34,449 nt of DNA from Pseudomonadota bacterium (GCA_030523245.1 JAUNIW010000005.1:1749-36197), one strand, 5' to 3'. Shown: positions 24,208 to 32,628, counted from the stretch's first letter. Notes: generated from the letters alone by a model not told the origin. Made by a program: numbers and translations.

Positions 24208-24225
24208 TATTTATACTTAATCATT

Positions 24226-25407
24226 ATGAACAAAGGAAAGTTTAAGCAGTACTTGCTTAAAAAAGGCGAGTTATGGCAATCCGTTTTTATGATAATGTAT
24301 TTGCGGCGTTTCGGTCTGTTGCCGACAGATTTGAAAGATCGTCCTTTTGACGCGGTTTCTTGTCTGAAATACTGCCGAAATGTGGATGATCTGGACGAAC
24401 TTTGGGATTTGGCCGAAGAAATCGATGAAAATTATCAGGCCATAGAAAGCGGTCTTGATACCATTCGTTACGGCAGGCCTATTCCGTGGCAATATGATTT
24501 TATTGACGTCATATCCGAATTTTGCAATGTCAAAATAGTCCAGACTCTGGGATTTGGCGCTTTGGTCACGGCATATTGCTGGGCGTATTCGGAGCCGGGT
24601 GACGTGTTAAACGCAATGTTTAATCTTATGGACGAGCGTTATGAGAAAATCATAAAAGGTCTGACGGAAAAGCAAATCAAACTGAAACGCAATATGCTTT
24701 TGACTCTGGAATGCTTATATGGCCAAAAGGTTCATGCACCTATTCAGGAAATTCCTTTCCGGCAGATTTTGGATGATTATTTGTCTGTCGCCGGCCACAG
24801 GGGTTTTCTAAAGGTGTTAAAAGCGGGAAGTACGCCGGATACGGAACTGACTGAAAAAGAGAAAAAATGTCTGATGTTTGCGTATTATTCGCCTTATTGG
24901 GACGACTCTGTCAACTTGGTTCGCGGGGTATTGCCGCAAAGCAGTTTGTTTTCGCAGGTTCATGAGATTATGCACGAAATGTATGGTCTCTGGGTATCCG
25001 AACAGGAACAAAGTCTGAAAGACACGGAGTTTGACGCACTGAAAAGAGTGGCAATATATGCCGATACTCTGGAGGGATGTATTGTAGATGTTCACATGGA
25101 TAAGATTTTTTATGCCAATGTCTACATAAAGCGTCTGCCTGTAGATTCTATCTGTAACGGCTATCCTGATTTTCTGGTTTATTTCCGGAAATTTCTCTAC
25201 ACCGTGGAATTTGTAGATGATTTTTCGGAATGTCCGGCAACCCGAAAGTTTGAGAAAGAGGTTGATTCCTGCCGCCAATCACTGCAGGATATTAACGAAA
25301 AACTGGACAGAATGTCACCGGAGCCGTCAGCCGAGCGAACGAAATATCTGAAACACAGGCAGGAACTGCTCAGGTTTTTGGATTCCTGTTATCATATTGT
25401 AATGTAG
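24226..25407 (+). CDS. Conserved-looking protein of unknown function
   Basis: A 393-residue, predominantly helical, acidic soluble protein starting MNKGKFKQYLLKKGELW. The start at ATG 24226 is preferred to the TTG at 24199, which lies inside an inverted repeat; neither has a good Shine-Dalgarno. Recognisable stretches such as LKYCRNVDDLDELWDLAEEI and DFLVYFRKFLYTVEFVDDF match nothing I know. The last about 50 residues (SCRQSLQDINEKLDRM) look like a coiled coil. It follows lpxK by 72 bp and ends with a strong terminator. No signal peptide. Any link to LPS assembly is only positional. Confidence 0.65.
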   Translation: MNKGKFKQYLLKKGELWQSVFMIMYLRRFGLLPTDLKDRPFDAVSCLKYCRNVDDLDELWDLAEEIDENYQAIESGLDTIRYGRPIPWQYDFIDVISEFCNVKIVQTLGFGALVTAYCWAYSEPGDVLNAMFNLMDERYEKIIKGLTEKQIKLKRNMLLTLECLYGQKVHAPIQEIPFRQILDDYLSVAGHRGFLKVLKAGSTPDTELTEKEKKCLMFAYYSPYWDDSVNLVRGVLPQSSLFSQVHEIMHEMYGLWVSEQEQSLKDTEFDALKRVAIYADTLEGCIVDVHMDKIFYANVYIKRLPVDSICNGYPDFLVYFRKFLYTVEFVDDFSECPATRKFEKEVDSCRQSLQDINEKLDRMSPEPSAERTKYLKHRQELLRFLDSCYHIVM

Positions 25408-25408
25408 C

Positions 25409-25442
25409 AAAAAGAGGTTATCCGAGAGATAACCTCTTTTTT
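25409..25442 (+). terminator. Terminator, left member of a near-identical pair
   Basis: Stem AAAAAGAGGTTATC with GATAACCTCTTTTT, loop CGAGA, followed by T and TT. The same stem recurs at 27880-27914 with loop CGAAA, one base different. Confidence 0.9.
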
Positions 25443-25598
25443 CTTAAGATTTATATTTTTAGTTTTTCGGACAGGAAAATCGAAAATTTTAAAGCAAAGG
25501 AACAATGTTACAATTTTGTGAATAAACCTATAAATTTCTAATAGTTACTTGTCAGAAAACAATCTTTATGTTACTATAACAACAGGTAAAATTGGGGA

Positions 25599-25627
25599 GT
25601 CCGAAAAAAACGGTCGTTTTTTTGGAC
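25599..25627 (+). promoter_or_regulatory. Hairpin in leader of the surface protein
   Basis: GTCC-(G)-AAAAAAAC pairs with GTTTTTTT-GGAC around a GGTC loop. It lies in a 303-bp stretch (25408-25710) without genes. No strong promoter was recognised there; TTACAA...TATAAA (15-bp gap) near 25510-25530 is only a weak candidate. Confidence 0.4.
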
Positions 25628-25644
25628 AATGGAATTACCTGAAA

Positions 25645-25698
25645 ACAACATAATTTCTTGAATACAAAGGAAATTGTGAAAATTATAACAACATAATT
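25645..25698 (+). repeat. Direct repeat ACAACATAATT in the same leader
   Basis: An 11-base sequence occurs at 25645-25655 and 25688-25698, 43 bases apart, with the second copy just before the AGGAG of the surface-protein gene. It may be an operator or an RNA-level element; both are inference. Confidence 0.4.
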
Positions 25699-25710
25699 AG
25701 GAGAAAATCG

Positions 25711-27807
25711 ATGAATAGGCGATGTTTGATACAGATAGGTTGTACCCTCATCTGTTTTTTTATTTATCTGACACCGGCAGCATCCAGAACATGTTTTTTG
25801 CCCGACTCCGAAGACTGCGGTCAAGGTGATGGCGGTGTTTCCGACATTTCGGATGTGGGCAGCTGCCGATATTATACCTGTAAAGATGCCGGTTATAAAA
25901 ATGACAATCCGTATCAGGAATGTTATGTTGAAAACACGGTAAACATTAAAAATAACAAAGTTTCATGTTATGCCGTGCGCTGCAAAATGTCACAGACAGC
26001 GTGCGAGGAAAAAGCAGAAGGAACGAATAAATGCTGCAACAGAGATGTCGCTTCCGGCTGCTACTATGTCGGTACTTGCCCGAAAGATTGTGATCGGAGC
26101 ATTTATTCTTATGACAGCGAACAGACTGGGGACGGTTGGACATGTATTTCCTGTCATGACGGCAAGGGAACGTTTTATAAATGTAACTATGATAAGACAT
26201 GCGAAGAGCAGGGCTATGCTACGAGTTGCAGCGATGAGCAGATAGCGGAAGAAGTAACGGGTGCCAAAGGCCAGAACGGCGAAAAATGCTACACCTGTAA
26301 GGGTAAGCCGCTTTCGTGTCCGGACGGATATTCAACGACGGTCAAGACTTGTGCCACAGGTTACAAACTTGAAACCAACGGAGCGATAGAAGGCGCGGCC
26401 TGCGGTAAATGCGTAGAAGAGGGATGTCCGAGCGGATATGCAACAAGCACAACGAGCTGCCCGAGCGGATATACTCTGGAGACGAACGGTAAATCCGGTT
26501 CCAAAACCTGCGGTAAATGCGTTGCTAATCCGGATGTGCCTCCGGCCACAAAAGGCGACTTATATATTTATGTAGAAAAAGAAGGTATGTGTCATCATGG
26601 AATTTATCTTGAAGAAGGTAATGGTATTACTTTGGTTAACAAAGATAGTAATTTGTATAAGATTTCTTTTGGTTCAACAGCCAATATTAAGTATACTTCT
26701 GTTGATGAAACCATTTACAGTAATAATAAAATTGTAAGTGACTGTGAATTTTCAAACTGGGAATTAAGCGATTTAAATTTACAGTTTGTACAAAATAATT
26801 TCACCTATGATGATAATATGTATAACAGCTTACGAAAAATTGATGCCGACAAAAAATGTGTTGCCGGAAGTCTGGATTGTCCGGAAACATTAAATATATA
26901 TGACACCCAATGCGACGGACCATGTAGAAATAGTGTTGAGATAGCATCTATCAGCGCAACCAGAGCTATTCCTTATGTTATGGGCGTAAGAACCGGCGGA
27001 GGTGATGAATATACTGAAAAAATGAATTCCCGCTATGAATTTTATATAATTTATGAACCAGAAAAAAATATAACACAGCTTAATGCTACAGCTTATAAAT
27101 GTCATATGGGAAACGATGGAAGTTACAGAACTAATTTACCTAGTATAGATTACAACTATATAGGATTTATGAATAACACACCATATTTGGTGGGAAAAGC
27201 TATCAGAAAAGGAAGTAGTGATGTATTCAATGATATATATTATACAGCTGAAGATGGTGCAGACAGATCATCACTTTCAGATATAATCATTCGGGATGAT
27301 ACTTTTGGAGTGTATGATAATCAGGTATATTATGATACAATCAGTAACAATTATTACTCGGAACATATTGTATATTGCGAGCCATTTAAACTCGAAAACG
27401 GTAAATATGGTCTATATACTCTTGATACTACAAGTACAGACTTTATAGATATATCGGCAAACAAACTAGCTTTAGCTTTTTGGGAAACAACTGGTAATCT
27501 TTATCCTGATACTTATTTGAAAGTAAAAAGAAATATAATTACGGGTCAACCGAATAAAACCAAGTTTGAATATAATTTTGTCGGTAATAATTTTAAAAAT
27601 AACAGTACCTGTAAAATTAGTTGCGGTGATAAAAACTGGAATGAGTCTATAAACAACGGAAAAGGTGTTGAAATAAAATATTCAGCAGGCAGAACAGGAA
27701 CAATTGAAGCAGACTATGTTGTTGGTGCTAATTTAGAACCAAAGGCATTGTTGCCGACCGGTTGTACCTGTCACTGCACCGGCGGTTACACCTGCATCAT
27801 CGAGTAG
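25711..27807 (+). CDS. Secreted Cys-rich protein with composition-shifted central domain
   Basis: A 698-residue exported protein of unknown function. The signal peptide (MNRRCLIQIG, then CTLICFFIYLTPAAS) is followed by a Cys-rich part to about residue 270, with two 32-residue repeats at 203-234 and 239-270 of the form CPxGY-x6-CxxGYxLETNG-x6-CGKC. Residues about 282-680 are Asn/Tyr/Asp/Ile-rich, probably a beta-rich domain. The last 18 residues are again Cys/Gly-rich (LPTGCTCHCTGG). The gene changes from GC-rich to AT-rich at about 26555 and returns near 27750, which suggests that the middle was exchanged. AGGAG lies 7 bases before the ATG. Disulphide-rich repeats suggest a surface-exposed or adhesin-like role. 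It stands alone between twin terminators. Confidence 0.75.
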   Translation: MNRRCLIQIGCTLICFFIYLTPAASRTCFLPDSEDCGQGDGGVSDISDVGSCRYYTCKDAGYKNDNPYQECYVENTVNIKNNKVSCYAVRCKMSQTACEEKAEGTNKCCNRDVASGCYYVGTCPKDCDRSIYSYDSEQTGDGWTCISCHDGKGTFYKCNYDKTCEEQGYATSCSDEQIAEEVTGAKGQNGEKCYTCKGKPLSCPDGYSTTVKTCATGYKLETNGAIEGAACGKCVEEGCPSGYATSTTSCPSGYTLETNGKSGSKTCGKCVANPDVPPATKGDLYIYVEKEGMCHHGIYLEEGNGITLVNKDSNLYKISFGSTANIKYTSVDETIYSNNKIVSDCEFSNWELSDLNLQFVQNNFTYDDNMYNSLRKIDADKKCVAGSLDCPETLNIYDTQCDGPCRNSVEIASISATRAIPYVMGVRTGGGDEYTEKMNSRYEFYIIYEPEKNITQLNATAYKCHMGNDGSYRTNLPSIDYNYIGFMNNTPYLVGKAIRKGSSDVFNDIYYTAEDGADRSSLSDIIIRDDTFGVYDNQVYYDTISNNYYSEHIVYCEPFKLENGKYGLYTLDTTSTDFIDISANKLALAFWETTGNLYPDTYLKVKRNIITGQPNKTKFEYNFVGNNFKNNSTCKISCGDKNWNESINNGKGVEIKYSAGRTGTIEADYVVGANLEPKALLPTGCTCHCTGGYTCIIE

Positions 27808-27879
27808 GAACAAGGTTATTCAAATGAATAAAATTCCCGTAAGGAGGTGCTTAAAAACAATAAAATATAAATTTTAAGA

Positions 27880-27914
27880 AAAAAAGAGGTTATCCGAAAG
27901 ATAACCTCTTTTTT
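27880..27914. terminator. Terminator, right member of a near-identical pair; bidirectional
   Basis: Stem AAAAAAGAGGTTATC with GATAACCTCTTTTTT, loop CGAAA. It ends the surface-protein transcript and, in the other direction, the tadA transcript whose stop lies at 27945. It is nearly identical to 25409-25442. Confidence 0.88.
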
Positions 27915-27944
27915 GGTAAGGTGAGGGAAAATTCAGGCTGTTGC

Positions 27945-28409
27945 TTACTTGCCGGTTTTTCTTTTATTTTTGAAAAAATCTTGCAGCATTTTGGTGCTTT
28001 CGGCGGCGTATATTCCGCTTTCAACCTGCGGCCGGTGATGACAGGTCGGAGAATCATAAAATTTAACGCCGTTGATAACAGCGCCGCCTTTGCTGTCTTC
28101 GGCACCGAAATAAAGGTTTTTGATACGGGCAAAAGATATGGCAGCGGCACACATGGCGCATGGTTCCAAAGTCACATATAAATCCATATCCCATAAACGG
28201 GACTGTCCGAGTTTTTCGCAGGCGCGCCGGATGGCCAAAATTTCAGCATGAGCCGTTGCATCGCCGTTATGGGCACTTTGGTTGTGCGCCGTTGCCAGAA
28301 TTTCACCGTTTTTCGGATTAACCACGACGGCGCCAACCGGTATTTCGTCAGCTGCTGCGGCTTCTTCCGCCAGTTTCAGAGCCAGCTGCATATAATCTTC
28401 TTTGGTCAT
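27945..28409 (-). CDS. tadA: tRNA(adenine-34) deaminase
   Basis: A 154-residue cytidine-deaminase-fold enzyme converting A34 to inosine in tRNA-Arg(ACG). The zinc site is complete: His54-Ala-Glu56 (TAHAEILAI) and Pro-Cys84-x-x-Cys87 (LEPCAMCAAAI). VGAVVV and NQSAHNGDATAHAE match the family, and length is typical. AAAGG lies about 7 bases before the ATG. Guanine deaminase and other relatives lack this full pattern, so TadA is favoured. Monocistronic. Confidence 0.92.
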   Translation of the reverse strand: MTKEDYMQLALKLAEEAAAADEIPVGAVVVNPKNGEILATAHNQSAHNGDATAHAEILAIRRACEKLGQSRLWDMDLYVTLEPCAMCAAAISFARIKNLYFGAEDSKGGAVINGVKFYDSPTCHHRPQVESGIYAAESTKMLQDFFKNKRKTGK

Positions 28410-28474
28410 CAGTTCACCTTTTTTTCATAAATTAGAGGTATTATAATCAGCAAAAATGTAAAAAGGAAGAAAAA

Positions 28475-29197
28475 ATGGCGGAAAGACTGGCAAAATTTAT
28501 GGCTCGTAGCGGCGTGTGTTCGCGTCGGGATGCAGAAGTTATGATAAAACAAAAACGCGTCACGGTTGACGGCGAAGTTATTGAAACACCGGCTTTTAAT
28601 GTGGAAGGTACGGAAAATATTCTTTTGGACGGAGAAAAATTACCGGCTGCCGAACAAACGCGTTTATGGTTGTATCATAAACCGGCCGGTCTTTTGACAA
28701 CTCATAAGGATACGGAAAACCGCGCTACGGTATTTTCGCATTTGCCGCCCGGATTACCGCGTGTCATCAGCGTGGGGCGTCTGGATTTGAATTCCGAAGG
28801 ACTTCTGCTTTTAACAAATAACGGCGAACTTTCGCGCAAACTGGAACTGCCGGAAAATGGCTGGAGCCGCCGTTATAAGGTGCGGGTTCATGGTTTTGTT
28901 AATAAGAAAAAACTGGCCGATTTGGCAAACGGAACGGTGGTGGACGGTGTCTGTTACGGTCCGGTTAAGGCTGAACTGGAAAGCCAGAACGGAACAAACA
29001 GCTGGCTGATTGTTACGCTGAATGAGGGAAAAAACCGCGAAATCAGGAAACTGATGAAATCTATCGGGTTGGAAGTGGCCAGACTGATTCGTTTGTCGTA
29101 CGGGCCTTTTCAGCTGGGCAGCCTTAAAAAAGGTGAAGTAAAAGAAGTTCCGCAAAAAGTGTTGAAAGAACAGCTGGGGGACAAAGTAAAACTATGA
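28475..29197 (+). CDS. rluB: 23S rRNA pseudouridine synthase, RluB/RsuA family
   Basis: A 240-residue enzyme that isomerises uridine in rRNA (U2605 type, if RluB). An N-terminal S4 RNA-binding domain (MAERLAKFMARSGVCSRRDA, about 1-60) is followed by the synthase domain with SVGRLDLNSEGLLLLTNNGE, where Asp104 is the catalytic residue, and the NEGKNREIRKLM motif. AAGGAAG lies 5 bases before the ATG. A perfect TATAAT occurs at 28442-28447 with only a T-run at the -35 position. The stop overlaps rsmD by 4 bp. RluB is favoured over RluE or RsuA by its length and S4 domain, with moderate certainty. Confidence 0.88.
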   Translation: MAERLAKFMARSGVCSRRDAEVMIKQKRVTVDGEVIETPAFNVEGTENILLDGEKLPAAEQTRLWLYHKPAGLLTTHKDTENRATVFSHLPPGLPRVISVGRLDLNSEGLLLLTNNGELSRKLELPENGWSRRYKVRVHGFVNKKKLADLANGTVVDGVCYGPVKAELESQNGTNSWLIVTLNEGKNREIRKLMKSIGLEVARLIRLSYGPFQLGSLKKGEVKEVPQKVLKEQLGDKVKL

Positions 29198-29745
29198 GAA
29201 TTGTTGCAGGAAAATATCGCGGCAAAAAGCTGCGGACTCCGGAAGGAAAAGAGGTGCGGCCGACATCGGAACGGGCGCGTGAAGCTGTTTTTAATATTTT
29301 GAACTCGCGTTTCGGCAGTGATTACAGTGATATTCGGCTGGCGGATATTTTCGCGGGAACGGGGGCTTTCGGACTGGAGGCAATCTCCCGCGGGGCGGCA
29401 GCGGTTGTTCTGGTGGACAAGGATACAACTCTGGCTGCAAAAAATGCTAAAATGTTTGACAAAGAGCAGGACAAAATAAAAGTTTTACGGGCAGATGCCT
29501 TGAATTTACCCCGTATGTATGCCAAATTTAATATGGTATATACGGATGCACCGTATGCCCAAGGTTTGACAGAAGAAGTGTTAAGACAGCTTATTGCTAA
29601 AGAATGGCTGGCAGAAAATGCTTTGTGCATTGTGGAAATAAGGCAGGATGAACATATTGATATTCCGTCAGAATATGATATTATTGACGAACGTGTCTAC
29701 GGGTTAGCCAGACTTTTGTTTTTGGAATATAAATCAGAAAAATAG
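29194..29745 (+). CDS. rsmD: 16S rRNA (guanine-966-N2) methyltransferase
   Basis: A 183-residue SAM-dependent methyltransferase acting on 16S rRNA. The N-terminal MRIVAGKYRGKKLRTPEG and RPTSERAREAVFNIL are RsmD hallmarks, and the SAM-binding motif is DIFAGTGAFGLEAISRGA (51-68). The catalytic (N/D)PPY motif reads DAPY (118-121), with Ala in place of the first Pro. Start overlaps the rluB stop (ATGA), so the two rRNA-modifying enzymes are translationally coupled. Confidence 0.9.
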   Translation: MRIVAGKYRGKKLRTPEGKEVRPTSERAREAVFNILNSRFGSDYSDIRLADIFAGTGAFGLEAISRGAAAVVLVDKDTTLAAKNAKMFDKEQDKIKVLRADALNLPRMYAKFNMVYTDAPYAQGLTEEVLRQLIAKEWLAENALCIVEIRQDEHIDIPSEYDIIDERVYGLARLLFLEYKSEK

Positions 29746-29830
29746 TTGTTATTTTTTTGTCAAAAATGATTGATATTTGCTAAAAAATATGTTAGCTTAT
29801 AGATAAATAAAATTTATAAAAGAGGTCAAT

Positions 29831-32098
29831 ATGGCAGACGTTTTATTAGAAAATACAAATGTTTTTGAATTGAAACCCGAATACAGCGTTGCTGCTTTGC
29901 GGAAAAAATTCGGTACCGAACAGAGTGAACTGAAAAACGGCTACAATGTTAATGTGGCGGAAAAGCATCGCATTCAGGGTGCTTATGAAGATATGTCTGC
30001 CGATAAAGAGGCCATGTTTGATTATGATGAAAAAGATTTGCTGCTTTATAAAGACGAAGTGGAAAGCAATCAGCAGCATATTATCAAAAATGCGGCGGGA
30101 AACCGCAACTATGCGGAACTTTTGGATAGATACGAAAATTCTTTTGCCGCGCTTTATCAAATAAAAGAACAAAGTGAAAAAGCCGGTGAAACGACAAAAT
30201 TTTCTTTTGTGGAAACAGAACAGAAACATCCGGCCGGTATTATTACGCAGGAACAGTATTTTGAAATGAGCGCTAATCCTGACGGAGTGACCAAAGAACT
30301 GGCTATGCAGGTGGAACTGCCGTCCGGCGAACACTTTGATTTGATTATGCCGCCGTATGATAAACCGGGGGTAGATTCTAAAAGTTTTAAAGCACAGCTG
30401 GCTTTTGATAATACCGCTCTGCAGGAACTGAATGCCGCCAGACTGGCCAGAATTATGGAATTTTGCGAAAGCCACGGATTGTCCACGTTTCAGATGGATG
30501 TACCGTATTCTTTTGACGGTAATATTGATGCTGAAGAAAAAATGAAGGGGCTTCTGCAACAACTGCAAGAGCAAAATCTGCAGAAAAATGAAACGGGTTC
30601 CAGACAGGAAGCAGAAAATCAACGGCAGCATGAAAAATTTTTGATGCAGGAAGCCGTCCGGAATGGACATAATACTCTGCCGGCAGGTATTTCTTATGAC
30701 GAACCGCGGGCGCAGGAAATTGTTGATACGGATGTTATGCAGGATGCGCAGGCTGCAATGCCTGTAAACAATGCACCGCAACCGAAACAGCCCAAAAATA
30801 CCAAACCGGCAAAAACAATAAAAGATGCCGAAAAAGGTATTGAAAAATTTCTTGAAAAAGGGTTGTTCAAAGATAAAGATTTTAACTACTTTAAAGAGCA
30901 TACGGGATTGTTTGGCAGCGGCTGGACAGAATATATTGTTTATGATAAGTCCGATCCCGATAACCGTAAGAAAGATGGTATTATTGATCCTAAATCAGGC
31001 GAAGCTAAATTTACATACAGCTTTAAAATCTTTGTTAAAGAAGAAAACGGCAAATTCCGGTTTGCTTATCGTACACCCGGCAATAAAAAAATTGATGATA
31101 CGGTTGTCAACGGTTTGGTCGGACAATTCAGCGATTTGGGAATTACGCATGTGCGTTTTCCGGACGGTTTGCAGGATGTCGAGAAAAAATTATGGCGTAT
31201 TGCTTTGGCCGAAAAAGGTATTGTTCCTGTCGGAATGGGACTGGATCATGCTAAAGCCGAAGGTATGCTGAAAGCTGCAAAAGAAAAACTTTCAACCGAA
31301 GCGTATCGTAAATTCAGATACAGACTTGCCGTTCAGATGGATAAGGAAAACAAAGAAAAAGGGAAGGTTGTCTCTCCTTCGGAACAAGATTTTATTGACG
31401 GCCTGTTAAACAGTCAGAAATATCTGGCGTTTACCGAAGGGTATGGCAACAAACTTAAAGGTATGCTGCGTGATTATCTGGATAAAGCCGATATCAATCA
31501 TGATGACGGTGCCGTTGAAAAAACCGCGGCTTATATGGCTATGCGGCGCTTGTTTGATGCTTATACGGAAACGGTTGATAATGTCAATATTCTGAGCAGC
31601 AACAATCTGAGCGCGACGGAAAAACAGCTTATTTCTCAAGCCGGCCTGACCGGTCCGGTCAGTGAATTCAGTCCGGCGCAAATCGGACAGCTGTATGAGA
31701 TTATGATGATTAAGAGCAAACAAGATGCCAAAAAAGAAATTGATCAGGCTTTGCTGGATGCCCGCGATTTGCAGAATCAAACTTCAAAAGGTGCAAAACG
31801 TGCCGATAACGTTATTATAAAAGAAGTTTTTGACGGTGCGCGCAATCGTTTTGAAAAGGTTAATGAAATGCTGACGCCGCTGGGGGTTGATGAAATCAGT
31901 TTTCCGAAGTCGTTTGGTCGGCTGCACTATGATAATTTCTACAGAGAGCATCCTGAACTGATGAGAAGAAATACACCGCAGCAGACGCAAAATCCGAACC
32001 AAAATCAGCCAAATCAGCCAAATACGGCAACAGCCAGAAGAAACAATCAGGCTGCTCAGACCTTTGTGCAGACTCTGGACAGAGGCAGACAGATGTAA
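29831..32098 (+). CDS. Large protein of unknown function with two possibly related modules
   Basis: A 755-residue soluble protein with no signal peptide. GAGG lies 5 bases before the ATG. The N-terminal part (1-130) is charged and helical. Residues about 186-226 (LARIMEFCESHGLSTFQMDV) and about 393-450 (VVNGLVGQFSDLGITHVRFP) have the same beta-alpha-beta spacing and may be related. The second one resembles the LPD7-type domain of relaxase-associated large polyvalent proteins, a suggestion rather than an identification. A Pro/Gln/Lys linker lies near 311-330, and the C-terminal 40 residues are Asn/Gln/Pro-rich. It is monocistronic with a strong terminator. Function unknown; a role in DNA transfer, secretion or cell architecture cannot be chosen. 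Confidence 0.7.
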   Translation: MADVLLENTNVFELKPEYSVAALRKKFGTEQSELKNGYNVNVAEKHRIQGAYEDMSADKEAMFDYDEKDLLLYKDEVESNQQHIIKNAAGNRNYAELLDRYENSFAALYQIKEQSEKAGETTKFSFVETEQKHPAGIITQEQYFEMSANPDGVTKELAMQVELPSGEHFDLIMPPYDKPGVDSKSFKAQLAFDNTALQELNAARLARIMEFCESHGLSTFQMDVPYSFDGNIDAEEKMKGLLQQLQEQNLQKNETGSRQEAENQRQHEKFLMQEAVRNGHNTLPAGISYDEPRAQEIVDTDVMQDAQAAMPVNNAPQPKQPKNTKPAKTIKDAEKGIEKFLEKGLFKDKDFNYFKEHTGLFGSGWTEYIVYDKSDPDNRKKDGIIDPKSGEAKFTYSFKIFVKEENGKFRFAYRTPGNKKIDDTVVNGLVGQFSDLGITHVRFPDGLQDVEKKLWRIALAEKGIVPVGMGLDHAKAEGMLKAAKEKLSTEAYRKFRYRLAVQMDKENKEKGKVVSPSEQDFIDGLLNSQKYLAFTEGYGNKLKGMLRDYLDKADINHDDGAVEKTAAYMAMRRLFDAYTETVDNVNILSSNNLSATEKQLISQAGLTGPVSEFSPAQIGQLYEIMMIKSKQDAKKEIDQALLDARDLQNQTSKGAKRADNVIIKEVFDGARNRFEKVNEMLTPLGVDEISFPKSFGRLHYDNFYREHPELMRRNTPQQTQNPNQNQPNQPNTATARRNNQAAQTFVQTLDRGRQM

Positions 32099-32133
32099 TT
32101 CTGCAAGATTTGATTATTTATAGAAATCAGAAC

Positions 32134-32174
32134 AAAAAAAGAGAGAAGATACTGAAATCTTCTCTCTTTTTTTT
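32134..32174. terminator. Bidirectional terminator
   Basis: A 17-bp perfect stem AAAAAAAGAGAGAAGAT with ATCTTCTCTCTTTTTTT and a 6-base loop. It serves the + gene ending at 32098 and the - strand lipoprotein gene whose stop overlaps the outer end. Confidence 0.88.
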
Positions 32175-32616
32175 AATCAAAATCAGGATTTTCTTCTTCA
32201 GTTACATCGACGCGTTGCGATTCCTGAACCAAATTAGCCTGACACCATTCACGCAGAACACGCCATTGCTGGTCAACGCCGACGTTAGGATCGGCTCTGA
32301 GCAAAAGGAAGCGGTCGCCTTTTTTCCATACCCGAACACGGTCACCGTCTGCAACAGGATCATCCGTGTTGGCATAGCTCATGTCACTGATTACATGTTT
32401 GTACTGGGGGCTGCCCAAATAGATTTCCCCGTCTGCAGCTTTATAAGCGAAGTGAAACTTTCGCAAATAATTGTTTACGGCTACATCGGCAGATTTACCG
32501 AAGAGTTCTGAACGGGTATAACCGTCGGAGCCACCATTCTTACTATCCTTGCTTGCGCAGGACATAAGAATAAAACAAACAAAAGGTAATGCTAAAAGCG
32601 CTAAATGTCTTAACAT
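32173..32616 (-). CDS. Small lipoprotein of unknown function
   Basis: A 147-residue protein. The signal sequence MLRHLALLALPFVCFILMSC ends in a lipobox (LMSC), so the Cys at about residue 20 would be lipidated. The mature part is acidic (GYTRSELFGKSADVAV, WKKGDRFLLLRADPNVG) and ends TEEENPDFD. The ATG at 32616 is taken as the start, since the earlier in-frame GTG (32622) overlaps the leader. There is no Shine-Dalgarno, but a strong promoter and a short leader are seen. Probably anchored to the outer membrane; function unknown. It shares promoter design and leader sequence with the gene at 32753-33253. Confidence 0.75.
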   Translation of the reverse strand: MLRHLALLALPFVCFILMSCASKDSKNGGSDGYTRSELFGKSADVAVNNYLRKFHFAYKAADGEIYLGSPQYKHVISDMSYANTDDPVADGDRVRVWKKGDRFLLLRADPNVGVDQQWRVLREWCQANLVQESQRVDVTEEENPDFD

Positions 32617-32628
32617 AAACACAAAAAT

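Noticed and set aside
27824-27877. A 17-codon ATG frame (MNKIPVRRCLKTIKYKF) and a perfect AAGGAGGT at 27841-27848 after the surface-protein gene
   Set aside because: The Shine-Dalgarno lies inside the tiny frame and no start codon follows it at a usable distance before stops; it may be a remnant of another gene start, but it cannot be supported as a gene.
25409-27914. An insertion sequence bounded by inverted repeats
   Set aside because: The two flanking hairpins are terminators with T-runs, and the gene between them encodes an exported Cys-rich protein, not a transposase; no target-site duplication was seen.
29846-30901. A 351-codon open frame on the - strand within the 755-residue protein gene
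   Set aside because: Its translation is Phe/Ile/Arg/His-rich with no motif, and it runs fully antisense to a gene with a ribosome binding site, terminator and balanced composition; it is a shadow frame.
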